Positions 1 through 9,083 of a DNA stretch of 64,000 nt are shown one piece after another. Within the stretch, counting starts at the first letter, position 1, and every line of letters begins with the position of its first letter. The notes beneath the pieces were generated by a model. It saw only the letters and a program-made list of their open reading frames with translations, did not search any database and was not told the DNA's origin. Made by a program: the position numbers and the translations under genes. This stretch comes from Porphyromonas gingivicanis JCM 15907 (GTDB lineage: Bacteria; Bacteroidota; Bacteroidia; Bacteroidales; Porphyromonadaceae): the NCBI RefSeq assembly GCF_000614585.1, contig NZ_BAKX01000006.1, positions 1 to 64,000 on the forward strand, in the 5' to 3' direction.

Positions 1-487
1 CCACAAGAAAAACAAGGAGAGAAGAGTAAATTAGATAGCCCTCAAAAAAACAAAAGGCAGCTTGCAAAACATTGATGGTCCATAAATACAAAAAATACAT
101 CAATCACCTCTCAAATTACAGACCTCCTACATTCAATAGCAGAAACCTACTCATGCCAACCATTAAACTTTATAAAGAAAACCATTATCCCCTCTAAGAG
201 CAACCTTTATTCATTATGAAGACAAACATTATGCATTAAACTAGCTAACCATAGACCATGTTTGCCCCCAATATTAACCCTATCTCCTAAAAACATCCAT
301 CTCAAAAACAGGTAACAAGAGACGAAATAGACAAGAAAGCCGAATAAGCAAAAAAACTGTACACATAGAACAATTGATTAAAGGCCTCCTCTCTCCATAG
401 AGATTAATAAGGGATAGATAGGTGTGTCTTAAATTTTACTATCTTCGCTCTGCAGGGGGTGTCAAGCATATATAAATAGGTAATAGT
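1..487. other. AT-rich intergenic region, no gene seen
   Basis: I see no open reading frame of useful length and no RNA gene here. A sequence TATCTTCG at 440-447 resembles the Bacteroidetes -7 element (TAnnTTTG) with one mismatch and could serve the AraC-type gene that starts at 488, but no clear -33 TTG is placed correctly. Confidence 0.5.
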
Positions 488-1336
488 ATGTCTTCTCAAC
501 TTATTTCAATACGGGATTTTCTTTCGAATATTACACAGGAACCTTTTTCGTCTTCTCTATACAGTATCTTTTTTATACAAGAAGAATCCCGATTTACGAT
601 AGACGGCACTTCCTATCATTCCCAAGGAAACATTGTACTCTTTCTCTCGCCTTACCAAGTTTTGACATGGCAAAAAGAGCCATCGAAGTACCGTTTACTC
701 TCTTTTCATGGTGATTTTTACTGTATTGAATACCACAAATACGAGGTGGCTTGCAACGGTTTACTTTTTAACAATGCCTATCTCAAGCCTTATGTCGAAG
801 TTGATGACAATTTACACGCATACCTGCACCAACTAACCAACCATATCTCCAAAGAGAAAGCCTCCGAAGAGGACGTACAGCCCTTTACCTCTTCTATTAT
901 TAAGTCTTATCTGCAACTTCTACTTGCTCTTTGCAGCAGACAAAAAAACTCTGTAGAAGTGGAGCAAAAAAGATTGATAGACCAGCAAGCCTCACTTTTC
1001 GAGCGATTATTAGAAGAATATCATCTCTCTGAGCGCAGAGTTTCTTTCTATGCCAATCGGCTGGGAATATCCCCTGAAGTTCTCAGCAGAAAAAGTAAAC
1101 AAGCATTTGGAAAGACTCCCACACAACTCATACAAGATCGTGTTATCATCGCGGCAAAAAAATATCTTCACCTCACCAATAAAAGCATCAAAGAGATAGC
1201 CATGCTACTCAAATTCGAAGACGAATTCTACTTTAGTCGATACTTCAAAAAGGCAACAGGACTCTCTCCCAAATACTTCAGAGAAGAAGTAGGCATATCT
1301 ATTATAGATCGCAATCCACCACCTCAGAAAGAATAG
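488..1336 (+). CDS. AraC-family transcriptional regulator
   Basis: A 282-residue regulator. The C-terminal ~100 residues form the AraC/XylS double helix-turn-helix: LSERRVSFYANRLGIS and then IKEIAMLLKFEDEFYFSRYFK followed by TGLSPKYFRE, the usual end of the second HTH. The N-terminal ~150 residues look like a cupin-type sensory domain and contain two Cys residues (in HGDFYC and EVACNG). The next gene on the same strand encodes an RclC-type DUF417 protein. In Escherichia coli, rclC is controlled by the AraC-type RclR, which senses reactive chlorine through Cys oxidation. A similar local role here is inference from adjacency only. Family assignment is firm; the effector is unknown. Confidence 0.9.
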   Translation: MSSQLISIRDFLSNITQEPFSSSLYSIFFIQEESRFTIDGTSYHSQGNIVLFLSPYQVLTWQKEPSKYRLLSFHGDFYCIEYHKYEVACNGLLFNNAYLKPYVEVDDNLHAYLHQLTNHISKEKASEEDVQPFTSSIIKSYLQLLLALCSRQKNSVEVEQKRLIDQQASLFERLLEEYHLSERRVSFYANRLGISPEVLSRKSKQAFGKTPTQLIQDRVIIAAKKYLHLTNKSIKEIAMLLKFEDEFYFSRYFKKATGLSPKYFREEVGISIIDRNPPPQKE

Positions 1337-1476
1337 TAGGGCACAATGGAGGCTAAGGTATACTCTTCTATCAGCTCTTCGTCAAAATTATCCATATCAT
1401 TATCACTTTTATCCATTCTCCACACTACGAAAAAGAGAGAATTTTGCAGGGTAGATATTATAAGAAAATACTAATT

Positions 1477-2103
1477 ATGAAGAGTTTTATTGAACAAGTA
1501 TTCCAAACATCCAGCAAAATAGTTCTCAACTTAGAGCGTCCCTTTTTCAACTTTATGCGCATATCCATCTTCGTAGTTATGGCATGGATAGGGGGACTCA
1601 AAGCCTGTCAATATGAGGCGGATGGGATTGTTCATTTTGTGAGCAATAGCCCCTTTATGAGTTTCTTTTACACCAAATCGAATAGTTACGTAGAAAACGA
1701 AAAGGGCGAGGTAGTTAAGGAGTATACCCTACACAAAAACCCCGAAGGAAAAATGGTACGTAAAAACATTGAGTGGCATAATGAAAACGGCACCTACCCT
1801 TTTTCATACGGATTGGGAACGTTCATCGTATTGATTGGTCTATCTGTACTCTTGGGCATTTGGTTTCCTCGTATCGGACTTATTGGAGGATTACTGACAT
1901 TCGGGATGTCGATCGTTACACTATCTTTCTTGATAACAACCCCCGAGGCATGGGTTCCAAATCTGGGAGGAGATTTTCCCACTCCTCACTACGGATTTCC
2001 CTACCTATCTGGAGTAGGACGATTGGTAATCAAAGATATAATCATGAGTGCTGGCGGTCTGCTCGTAGCGTGGGGTGCAGCAAAAGAAATAATCAAACGC
2101 TAA
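1477..2103 (+). CDS. DUF417 (RclC/YkgB-like) inner-membrane protein
   Basis: A 208-residue membrane protein with about four hydrophobic segments. It matches the DUF417 family of E. coli YkgB/RclC: the landmarks YEADGIVHFVSNSPFMSFFY, VTLSFLITTPEAWVP and HYGFPYLSGVGRLVIKD are all present and ordered as in the family. The frame stays open upstream to a TTG at 1444, but the ATG at 1477 gives the normal family N-terminus. In E. coli, RclC belongs to the reactive-chlorine resistance regulon; its biochemical activity is not known. It lies 140 bases after the AraC regulator gene in the same direction, and a hairpin terminator follows at 2125. Confidence 0.88.
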   Translation: MKSFIEQVFQTSSKIVLNLERPFFNFMRISIFVVMAWIGGLKACQYEADGIVHFVSNSPFMSFFYTKSNSYVENEKGEVVKEYTLHKNPEGKMVRKNIEWHNENGTYPFSYGLGTFIVLIGLSVLLGIWFPRIGLIGGLLTFGMSIVTLSFLITTPEAWVPNLGGDFPTPHYGFPYLSGVGRLVIKDIIMSAGGLLVAWGAAKEIIKR

Positions 2104-2124
2104 GCCTCCCCCTATAAAAAGAGA

Positions 2125-2150
2125 GTGTGCTATTCTTCAATGTAGCACAC
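2125..2150 (+). terminator. Hairpin terminator after the DUF417 gene
   Basis: A perfect 8-bp stem, GTGTGCTA (2125-2132) and TAGCACAC (2143-2150), with a 10-base loop. Only a weak T-rich tail (CTCTATCTTT) follows, so termination strength is uncertain. It lies 21 bases after the stop codon. Confidence 0.6.
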
Positions 2151-2558
2151 CTCTATCTTTGCAGAAGGCTACGCAAAGTGAACTCCTATTAACTGCCTAT
2201 TTCATATTTTCCTAAAAAGAGCTTTTACAAACTACTATATTGAAAAACGGCAAAAAAGATTTTCTCTTTTACTCCTAATCACAGAGCGAATAAACGTGAT
2301 GATGATACTCAAGCATTCGTTCTTTAACAATCTCTCAGAAATCGCTTTCAGAAGAACTTCTGAAGCACCCCCTATCGAAGGGTCGAATTAGACACACATC
2401 GAGAACACAAATTAGATGCATATAAATATCCTCATTGGCATGTAGCAAAGATTTTCGACACTTATCATTTCCTATCGCTCCATGCCAAAGATGTATTAAA
2501 AACAACCATCAAAAAATCTCTTCCGCCAACAGCTTTTTAGGAGATAAAGTATCTTCTT
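2151..2558. other. Convergent intergenic region, no gene seen
   Basis: The space between the DUF417 gene (plus) and the end of the carotenoid operon (minus). One short plus-strand open frame runs from here into crtI antisense and has no recognisable features. I see no RNA gene. Confidence 0.5.
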
Positions 2559-4049
2559 CTAATCATTTCTATGAGGATGAGCTAATGATTCTATGCGTTC
2601 ACAAACTAAATCGGCACTAATAACAGCCATAGGTAAACCGGCACCCGGTACAGTAGAAGCTCCTACATAAAACAAGTTTCCAAACTGCTCGTCAAAGTTG
2701 GCAGGACGAAAACCTCCAATCTGCATCATCTTATGCGAAAGTCCTAAGCCACTTCCCTGGTATAGATTGAACTCTTGCTGCCACTCTTGAGGTGTGTAGA
2801 CCGTTCTCGAAATAATATCAGGAAAAATATCTCTGCCTATTCGATTGGAAAAGTCCTCCAAAATACTATCTACAATAGCATCTTTATCACTCCAATCCTT
2901 TTTATATTGCAGGTTAGGAACAGGGCACACAAAGAAAAGACTCTCGCATCCCTCAGGAGCGCAATTCGGATTGTGCTTAGATATGACATTTACATAGTAA
3001 TAAGGCTTTTGTAGCGTATCAGGATCTTGAAGGATATTATTGGCATACTCTTCATAATTCGTACCCAAGAAGTAGTTATGCTGGTCTAATTGAGGCAACT
3101 TACCCTTGACTCCTATATAAAAAGTCAAATACCCCATAGTCCACTCCTTTTGCGCAAGCTTCTCTTCGCTATACGCCTTTCTTCGTAACACACGACCTCT
3201 AAAAAGAGCTGCATCAGCATTACACAAAAAGAGATCCGACTCATAACAACGTCCCTCCTTATCAATCACAGCGGTAAGCTCGTTACCATTGAACGCAAAG
3301 TCTGTAATCTCAGCATTGAGGTGGAACGTTGCCCCTCTCTTCTCCAACTCCGATATCAACCCGCGCACAATATTGTACATCCCCCCCTTCACATTATAGT
3401 AGCCATCGTGACAAAACTCGGTATAGGAAAGAAGGCTATAAATAGCCATTGTATCGAAAGGCGTGCGTCCAAGGAAAAAGGCTACCAAAGAGATAATCTG
3501 CTGAGCTTCTTTGGAAGAAAAGTGTTCGGTAACGTGTTTCCAAAAAGTCTTCAATAGCAGGGGGATATGACGAGGATTGACCCTCACGAGGGTAGTGATA
3601 TAGTCGAAAAGATTATCAAAATTGTTGCGTATAACGATGTCAAAGGTATCTTCAAATAAAGCCTTGGACTTCTTTAGATAACGTTGCATCTTGACTTCAA
3701 AATCAGGCTCAATGCCCTCGAATTGCTGGGCCAATTTTTGGACATCCTTATAAAGGTGGTAAACCTTATCATCTCCCCGAAAATTGACCGAGTAAAGAGG
3801 ATCTAACTCGACAAACTCAAAGGGCAATGCCACACCACATTTGTCCAAAAACTCTTTGAACACATAGGACATACTAAAGAAACTAGGCCCCGTATCAAAC
3901 GTAAAACCATCCTTTTGGATTTGATTCAACCGTCCTCCAGGGGTGGCATTTTTTTCCACAAACACCACCTCATAGCCTCTTTTTGACAGGAGAAGACCAC
4001 TCGCTAATCCACCTAACCCCGTTCCTATAATCGTTATTTTCTTCCTCAT
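2559..4049 (-). CDS. crtI: CrtI-type phytoene/carotenoid desaturase
   Basis: A 496-residue FAD-dependent carotenoid desaturase of the CrtI/CrtN family, which introduces conjugated double bases of the polyene into phytoene or dehydrosqualene. The N-terminus carries the dinucleotide-binding motif IIGTGLGGLASGLLLSKRGY followed by VEKNATPGGRL. The C-terminus has the family signature NLFYVGASTVPGAGLPMA. Length is normal. It is the last gene of a minus-strand operon and overlaps the TPR gene by four bases (ATGA), so the two are translationally coupled. The number of desaturation steps, and whether the substrate is C40 or C30, cannot be read from the sequence. No carotenoid cyclase gene is present in the window. 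Confidence 0.9.
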   Translation of the reverse strand: MRKKITIIGTGLGGLASGLLLSKRGYEVVFVEKNATPGGRLNQIQKDGFTFDTGPSFFSMSYVFKEFLDKCGVALPFEFVELDPLYSVNFRGDDKVYHLYKDVQKLAQQFEGIEPDFEVKMQRYLKKSKALFEDTFDIVIRNNFDNLFDYITTLVRVNPRHIPLLLKTFWKHVTEHFSSKEAQQIISLVAFFLGRTPFDTMAIYSLLSYTEFCHDGYYNVKGGMYNIVRGLISELEKRGATFHLNAEITDFAFNGNELTAVIDKEGRCYESDLFLCNADAALFRGRVLRRKAYSEEKLAQKEWTMGYLTFYIGVKGKLPQLDQHNYFLGTNYEEYANNILQDPDTLQKPYYYVNVISKHNPNCAPEGCESLFFVCPVPNLQYKKDWSDKDAIVDSILEDFSNRIGRDIFPDIISRTVYTPQEWQQEFNLYQGSGLGLSHKMMQIGGFRPANFDEQFGNLFYVGASTVPGAGLPMAVISADLVCERIESLAHPHRND

Positions 4050-4792
4050 GACATATTATGCTTTTGCTTAAACTTGGCATAAAGATTATCCTTTACCCAC
4101 TTAAAGTTAGGTTCTTTTGCCAATATTTTTTTATAGTACCCATCGGCTCGTTTTACCTCATCTAACGCATCATAGGCTTGTGCGATCTGAACCCAAAGAG
4201 CAAGCACGTTCCAGTCCTTACCCTCCACTTCACCCGACTTCATTTTCGATAAGTATAGCTTTTCGGCAATGAGGTAGTATTTTATCGCCTCACGCTTGGA
4301 ACCTCCAAAGAGAGCGGGACGGTAATAATCAATATTGCCTAACTGAACATACCCAAAAGCATTATTGGGGTCTAATTTGACCGACTTTTCGGCAGCAGTA
4401 ACGCTCTTACGCCCTAAAACAGGAGCCTTAAACTTATTAAGCCCTACCCTATACCCCAAACAAGCCGACTCGTAAGCATAGAGCAAGGCAGGTTTTATGT
4501 CACGCTTCCTAAGCGAAGCTATCCGCACCTCTACCCTATCCATATAAATTTTGGCTAAAGAGGTTTTCTTATTACCCATACACCACCCAATATAACCATA
4601 CTCAAAGTTGAGTAAATCGAGTTCTTGCTCTACCGTTTTATCGGGTATCGTATGCATTCTATCAATAATACGCTTCCAAGACTCCATATCATTGAAGATA
4701 TAGGCATTGTATATGCTCTCCCTTTCTGATGCCATAAGCGAGAAAGGGAAAAGGGCAAATAGCAATAAAAAAAGTATTTTACAACGTTTCAT
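4046..4792 (-). CDS. Secreted TPR-like protein of the carotenoid operon
   Basis: A 248-residue protein with an N-terminal signal peptide (MKRCKILFLLLFALFPFSLMA). The mature part is helical, with tetratricopeptide-like segments: a repeat around AEKSVKLDPNNAFGYVQLGN and another around QAYDALDEVKRADGYYKKIL. It is probably periplasmic. It lies between the glycosyltransferase and crtI, overlapping crtI by four bases. TPR proteins are not standard carotenoid enzymes. A scaffolding or pigment-trafficking role would be speculation from position. The function is unknown. Confidence 0.7.
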   Translation of the reverse strand: MKRCKILFLLLFALFPFSLMASERESIYNAYIFNDMESWKRIIDRMHTIPDKTVEQELDLLNFEYGYIGWCMGNKKTSLAKIYMDRVEVRIASLRKRDIKPALLYAYESACLGYRVGLNKFKAPVLGRKSVTAAEKSVKLDPNNAFGYVQLGNIDYYRPALFGGSKREAIKYYLIAEKLYLSKMKSGEVEGKDWNVLALWVQIAQAYDALDEVKRADGYYKKILAKEPNFKWVKDNLYAKFKQKHNMS

Positions 4793-4802
4793 ATAGATTA
4801 AT

Positions 4803-5911
4803 TTATATCGCGCGACCTTTCCATAAAAACTGTCGACGCCTTTTATTATACCAAGATTTGAATATAAAAGCCCCGAGCATAAGTTGCTGGGGAAGCATAA
4901 GCAATATGTTGAAAAAAGGAGATTGTTGGGCGGTCAAAGAGACAAATAGCTTGTCAGTACGATGATAGAAATATAACCCACCAATAAAAAAGAAGAGCGA
5001 GTACAGATTATGGGCAAAATACCCAAGGTCGTTATAACCCAATAGAGAAGCGCAACAAAATAGGAATTAGAGTGTCCAAAGAAATAGGTTACATTTTTCG
5101 CAAAACCTTCCAACGCCCCACGCCAATCACTATACATCTTGCAATGAATAGACTTAGTCCCTGTGAGACACGCCACTCTATATTGACTCCGCTTGAAGTA
5201 CCGAGCTATCTCTATATCCTCTGCTCTACTGTGTCGGTAAGTAGCATGAGGCCGTAGCTTCCAATAGCTATTACGACGAAAAAGCATACACTGCCCATTC
5301 GCCGCCGATAGAGAAACTCTTTTGGAAAGCCTAACCATTGGAAGAAATAGAAGTGTCAGAAGAATAATATGCATATTCGGCACAGAGACTTTCTCTGCCC
5401 AAGTCTTCATATCCTGAGTAGGAAATAATGTAAGTAAGTCTACCTGCCTTCTCTGAACATAGGCAATAGCACTCTCTACGAATCCTACTTCTATACGCAC
5501 ATCTGCATCAAGAAAAAGCAAAAAATCTCCCTTTGCTTCCATAGCAAGGGTATGGCAAGCATGGTTCTTGCCTAACCATCCATCTGGCAGAGTTGAAGAA
5601 GAGATTAGTCGAAAGCGAGTGTCTCGTGCACAATAATGAGCTACAACCTCTGCCGTACTATCTTCAGACTGGTCATCACACACAATAACCTCACAAATAC
5701 TTTCGCTCCCCATCTTCTCAATGTCGGATAGGAGATGTCCTATATTATCTGCCTCATTACGAGCAGGAATAAGCACAGAGACATAGTATTTTTCAGGTAG
5801 CTTTATTTCATTGGAGTTTGGCAATCGCTCCAAAAAAAGCAAGTTCAGCAATGCTATCAATCCTCGCAACAAGGTAAACCCCAAAACAATATATGCTAAA
5901 TACTCTATCAT
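4803..5911 (-). CDS. GT2 glycosyltransferase, carotenoid type (frameshifted)
   Basis: A family 2 glycosyltransferase resembling CruG/CrtQ, which attach a sugar to hydroxylated carotenoids. The GT-A fold is visible: VSVLIPARNEADNIGHLL, then CDDQSEDST, the metal-binding FLDADV and the acceptor motif SRAEDIEIARYF, followed by hydrophobic C-terminal segments. The frame from 5911 stops at 4934, but the shifted frame continues to 4803 and ends in the family-typical basic tail FLWKGRAI. Adding one T to the TTT run at 4936-4938 (minus-strand sense) joins them. The full protein would be about 370 residues. It overlaps the acyltransferase gene by four bases. The sugar donor is unknown. Confidence 0.8.
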
Positions 5912-6525
5912 TCCACTACATCGGTTTGTTGTAATAAAGAGTCCGCATAAAATCTATTATAAGCTTCCTGCAATGCCTCACAAGAGAAAGTCCCCTCGAA
6001 CTCCTTTATGTACATCGTTACTGTCGGCTTAGAATGCTCAAGGAAATCAACAAGATTGGCACTAAAAACGACCTGTACTCTTCCCTCATTATTCCGAACG
6101 ATGCGTTCTATCCCCTGTTGAAAAAAGAACTCCGATTGATAAATTGATTGAAGTCTACCTTGAGGATAGATAAGTAGCATGTTCTTTGTATCTTCTAGAA
6201 CTTCACGAGCATACTGCAAAGAACGAACAATCTCCCGGCTCCCTTTCTTCACTGAAAAAGCACCTGTACGATTGAAAAAACGATATCGAAGCAACTGCTC
6301 CTCTTGCATCATAAAGAAGAACTTACGCTTAAAGACTTTCCGCTTTAGATACATGGCCCAAAAACCATCCCACCAACCGATATGATTGGCTATAAGCAAC
6401 ACAGGCAATTCTCTATCTAAAAATGTTCCCATCACCCTTACAGAATGGAATTTACTCCTAAGCAGATATTCCGTGTAATATTGAAAAAAAGGGTAAACAA
6501 TCGGATGATGCCTTGCTTCAAGCAT
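5908..6525 (-). CDS. PlsC-like acyltransferase, probable carotenoid glycoside acylation
   Basis: A 205-residue lysophospholipid-type acyltransferase. The catalytic H-x4-D is present in ANHIGWWDG, and the second block is IYPQGRLQS, corresponding to the usual FPEGTRS-like block. The position between a CruF hydratase and a GT2 glycosyltransferase in a carotenoid operon suggests that it acylates the sugar of a carotenoid glycoside, as CruD does in green sulfur bacteria and CrtO in Staphylococcus aureus. That role is inference from context. The start at 6525 lies three bases after the cruF stop, and the end overlaps the glycosyltransferase start by four bases. A general phospholipid role cannot be excluded. 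Confidence 0.78.
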   Translation of the reverse strand: MLEARHHPIVYPFFQYYTEYLLRSKFHSVRVMGTFLDRELPVLLIANHIGWWDGFWAMYLKRKVFKRKFFFMMQEEQLLRYRFFNRTGAFSVKKGSREIVRSLQYAREVLEDTKNMLLIYPQGRLQSIYQSEFFFQQGIERIVRNNEGRVQVVFSANLVDFLEHSKPTVTMYIKEFEGTFSCEALQEAYNRFYADSLLQQTDVVE

Positions 6526-6528
6526 AAC

Positions 6529-7167
6529 TTATACTATCAATATAATCGAGAAGAAGAAAAACTGAATAGAAAATAGGAATAGAGCCATTTTGTTGCGAAC
6601 ACTTATATTCATCACATATCTCAACGTATGAAAAAGTAGGGCAAGAAATGCCCAGACTGCATAATTCTGTAAGGGAACTACATCTCCACCCCAAGACCAC
6701 ATACCCATGCGAGGTGCTACCTGTTCCATAACGACATCGTATCCTACCATAAGGGCAGAGGGTAGAACAATCCAATAGAGGGGGCTACGAGGAAAAGAAC
6801 TCAACATAGCTGCACTTAAATAAATCAAGAGTACCCAATTTACCCCTATGATAAGAGGTGTATCAGCCACTTTCACCCCCAGCTCTGCACCATAGCTATA
6901 ACTACCAAATACCACTCCTGTTGCCACTCCACACACCTCCACAACAAAACTCACCACGGCAACGAGAAGCATAAAAAACAATAGCTTAAGCCTCTGCTGA
7001 GTTTGATCATAAAAGCTCAAAAAGAGTATCGAGAGAAGAAGTACCCAAGGTGTCATACCTGCGTAAAGAGCTCTCATCTCTGGATGCCCTAATTGAATAG
7101 CCCCAAAAATGTAAAAGAGCGACATCACGCCCATTATCAGCCCGTCCGTCTTATTATAGTTTTGCAT
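6529..7167 (-). CDS. cruF: CruF-like carotenoid hydratase (DUF422 family)
   Basis: A 212-residue integral membrane protein with about seven hydrophobic segments, matching the carotenoid biosynthesis (DUF422/CruF) family. The diagnostic block is VVEVCGVATGVVFGSYSYG, then VADTPLIIGVNWVLL and GYDVVMEQVAPRMGMWSW. CruF enzymes add water across the terminal 1,2 double bond of acyclic ends (cyanobacterial myxoxanthophyll, haloarchaeal bacterioruberin), producing the tertiary hydroxyl that glycosyltransferases use. Its gene lies immediately before the acyltransferase and GT2 genes, which fits that order of reactions. The precise substrate is not determined. Confidence 0.85.
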   Translation of the reverse strand: MQNYNKTDGLIMGVMSLFYIFGAIQLGHPEMRALYAGMTPWVLLLSILFLSFYDQTQQRLKLLFFMLLVAVVSFVVEVCGVATGVVFGSYSYGAELGVKVADTPLIIGVNWVLLIYLSAAMLSSFPRSPLYWIVLPSALMVGYDVVMEQVAPRMGMWSWGGDVVPLQNYAVWAFLALLFHTLRYVMNISVRNKMALFLFSIQFFFFSIILIV

Positions 7168-7169
7168 TG

Positions 7170-7745
7170 TTATTGATTTATCTTGTCTCCACTATTCAAA
7201 AAGAGAAGTTCATGCAAGTGAGGGAGAGCTTTTTGATAGATAATCTTAAACCAAGGAGTAAAAGATTCAGAATCCAAGATTATTTCTTTATCAAGAGCAG
7301 TATGAGACAAATACTTCCAATCCATTACCTCCTGTTGATTGGGTCGTGGATAAGCATCCGTGATGTAGAAAAAAACTCTATCATACTCATGCTCTATCAG
7401 ATTATTATTAAGAGAGACTTTATAAGTAAAATCGAAAAGACAGATAAGATGCGCTGGACTAATCTCCATTCCCATCTCCTCTCTCATCCGTCTACAAGCC
7501 GCCTCTTCATACGCTTCCCCCTCAAACGGATGTGTACAACAAGCATTGGTCCATAAGCCTCCAGCATGATACTTCTCTTTCGCCCTTTGATGCAATAACC
7601 ATTCTCCTTGGGTATTAAATACAAGAACAGAAACAGCTCTGTGCATTGCACCCTTTCTATGAGCCTCCATCTTCTCCATAGTACCCAGTGGATTATCATT
7701 AATATCCACAAGAACCACTCTATTCTTTACACTATTTGAAGTCAT
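7170..7745 (-). CDS. idi: Isopentenyl-diphosphate delta-isomerase, type 1
   Basis: A Nudix-fold IPP isomerase that interconverts IPP and DMAPP and so feeds prenyl diphosphates into carotenoid synthesis. The catalytic Cys lies in TNACCTHPFEGE, and the acidic catalytic block is IEHEYDRVFFY. The frame is open to a TTG at 7754, but the ATG at 7745 (MTSNSVKNR) is preferred. Even so it overlaps the 3' end of crtB by 14 bases, so translation is probably coupled. Length (about 191 residues) is normal for the family. Its place directly after phytoene synthase indicates a dedicated supply gene. Confidence 0.9.
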   Translation of the reverse strand: MTSNSVKNRVVLVDINDNPLGTMEKMEAHRKGAMHRAVSVLVFNTQGEWLLHQRAKEKYHAGGLWTNACCTHPFEGEAYEEAACRRMREEMGMEISPAHLICLFDFTYKVSLNNNLIEHEYDRVFFYITDAYPRPNQQEVMDWKYLSHTALDKEIILDSESFTPWFKIIYQKALPHLHELLFLNSGDKINQ

Positions 7746-8601
7746 GAAATACAATTTGATTTTTGATTATTAAAGAGAGAAGAAGTAACCCTTTCTGATA
7801 GTTAGGTACACGAACTCTTGTCTTCACCAACCGTTCTGCGGGCGTCCTCTTTATTTTATTAAGCAAACCTCTATAATACTTGTAAGCTGTATACACTGCA
7901 AGACGAACTCCTACAGGCAACTTTTTTATGCCACTATAAGCCTCTTCAAAATCTTGCTCTATCTCTCGCACCAACTCTATTTTAGTGGCTTCGTTAATTC
8001 TATCTATGGAAAGATTGGGAAAATATATGCGCCCCAACACCAAACAATCATCTTGTAAATCTCGAAGGAAATTGACCTTCTGGAAAGCCGACCCTAATTT
8101 CATTGCTGGGTACTCCAGTTCCTTGAAAAGTTTTTCATCTCCTTGACAAAAAACTTTCAAACACATAAGACCGACCACATCGGCAGAACCATAAATATAT
8201 TTGGCTGTCTCTTCTACTGTCTTATACTCTTTCTTCTCCAGATCCGCCCTCATACTGGAAAGAAAAGCCTCTATATACTCTTCGGAAATGCCATATTTAC
8301 GAACTGTTAATTGAAATGAATGTAAAACAGGATTCGTGCTTACTCCCTGCTCGTAAGCCAAACGATAAGATTGCTCGAATGCATCTAAGAGTTCTTTTTG
8401 ATTGTGCTCATGAAAAGAGTCCACAATCTCATCTGCAATCCTTACAAAACCATAGATACTATATATTGCAGAACGTATATTTTTAGAAAAAAGGCTTGAC
8501 GCTGAATAAAAAGATGTACTGTACATCTTGGTGAGAGCACGACTCATTTCAAAAGAACAAGAGTGGTACTTTTGATAGTTAGAGGTATTAATATTCTTCA
8601 T
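7732..8601 (-). CDS. crtB: Phytoene/squalene synthase family protein
   Basis: A 289-residue head-to-head prenyl synthase, the first committed carotenoid step (two GGPP to phytoene, or two FPP to dehydrosqualene). Both Asp-rich substrate-binding motifs are present: ADEIVD near residue 57 and NFLRDLQDD near residue 180, plus the YGSADVVGLM block. It is the first gene of the seven-gene minus-strand operon. No prenyl diphosphate synthase gene lies nearby, so chain length (C30 or C40 product) cannot be assigned. I see no convincing -33/-7 promoter directly upstream. Confidence 0.9.
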   Translation of the reverse strand: MKNINTSNYQKYHSCSFEMSRALTKMYSTSFYSASSLFSKNIRSAIYSIYGFVRIADEIVDSFHEHNQKELLDAFEQSYRLAYEQGVSTNPVLHSFQLTVRKYGISEEYIEAFLSSMRADLEKKEYKTVEETAKYIYGSADVVGLMCLKVFCQGDEKLFKELEYPAMKLGSAFQKVNFLRDLQDDCLVLGRIYFPNLSIDRINEATKIELVREIEQDFEEAYSGIKKLPVGVRLAVYTAYKYYRGLLNKIKRTPAERLVKTRVRVPNYQKGLLLLSLIIKNQIVFHDFK

Positions 8602-9009
8602 CGCGAAAGATTTATATTACACCTTAAAAAAGATATTTTTGTTCTACACTTTTGCCTCCCCATATTCGTTTCTTCTATACTTTCCCCTCTAAGTTACATA
8701 AAAACCCAAAACTACACCAGATTATTCTAAATAAATCAAGTATTATTTCCAAATCATTTTTCTACACTCATGACACTAATCAAGAATGTACTGTTTTTCA
8801 AGATCATATAACAAGTCTCTGAAAGTATTAAATGTTTGATAAGCAAAGAGGAGAATGTAGGGCTCTTTTATCTATCGAAATTCAATATCTAACACTAAGA
8901 GAGTGTTGAATAACATCCATATTCATGGGGGGGGGTATCGACCTTCTGAATAATATCTAAAAAAAGCTCTTCTCTTAAATTCGATTCTGAGCAATAGAGA
9001 AAGTGAATG
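8602..9009. other. Intergenic region with a G9 tract
   Basis: No gene seen between crtB and the ExbD gene. It contains a small inverted repeat (AACACT 8891-8896, AGTGTT 8902-8907) and a run of nine G at 8937-8945, the longest G run I noticed in the window. Confidence 0.55.
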
Positions 9010-9055
9010 CAGAAAATAAAAAGAACACCCTTAGAATTCAGTTCTAAGGATGCTC
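9010..9055 (-). terminator. Rho-independent terminator of the exbBD cluster
   Basis: On the minus strand, a 14-bp stem (GAGCATCCTTAGAA pairing with TTCTAAGGGTGTTC, including two G-T pairs) with a short loop is followed by TTTTTATTTT. It lies 28 bases after the stop codon of the last ExbD gene. Confidence 0.85.
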
Positions 9056-9083
9056 TCATTTAGTTCGAAATATGAAATTTGTA

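Noticed and set aside
4803-5911. Programmed ribosomal frameshifting to explain split genes
   Set aside because: The breaks are at unrelated sequences in many different genes and mostly lack slippery heptamers or following structures. Missing bases explain them more simply.
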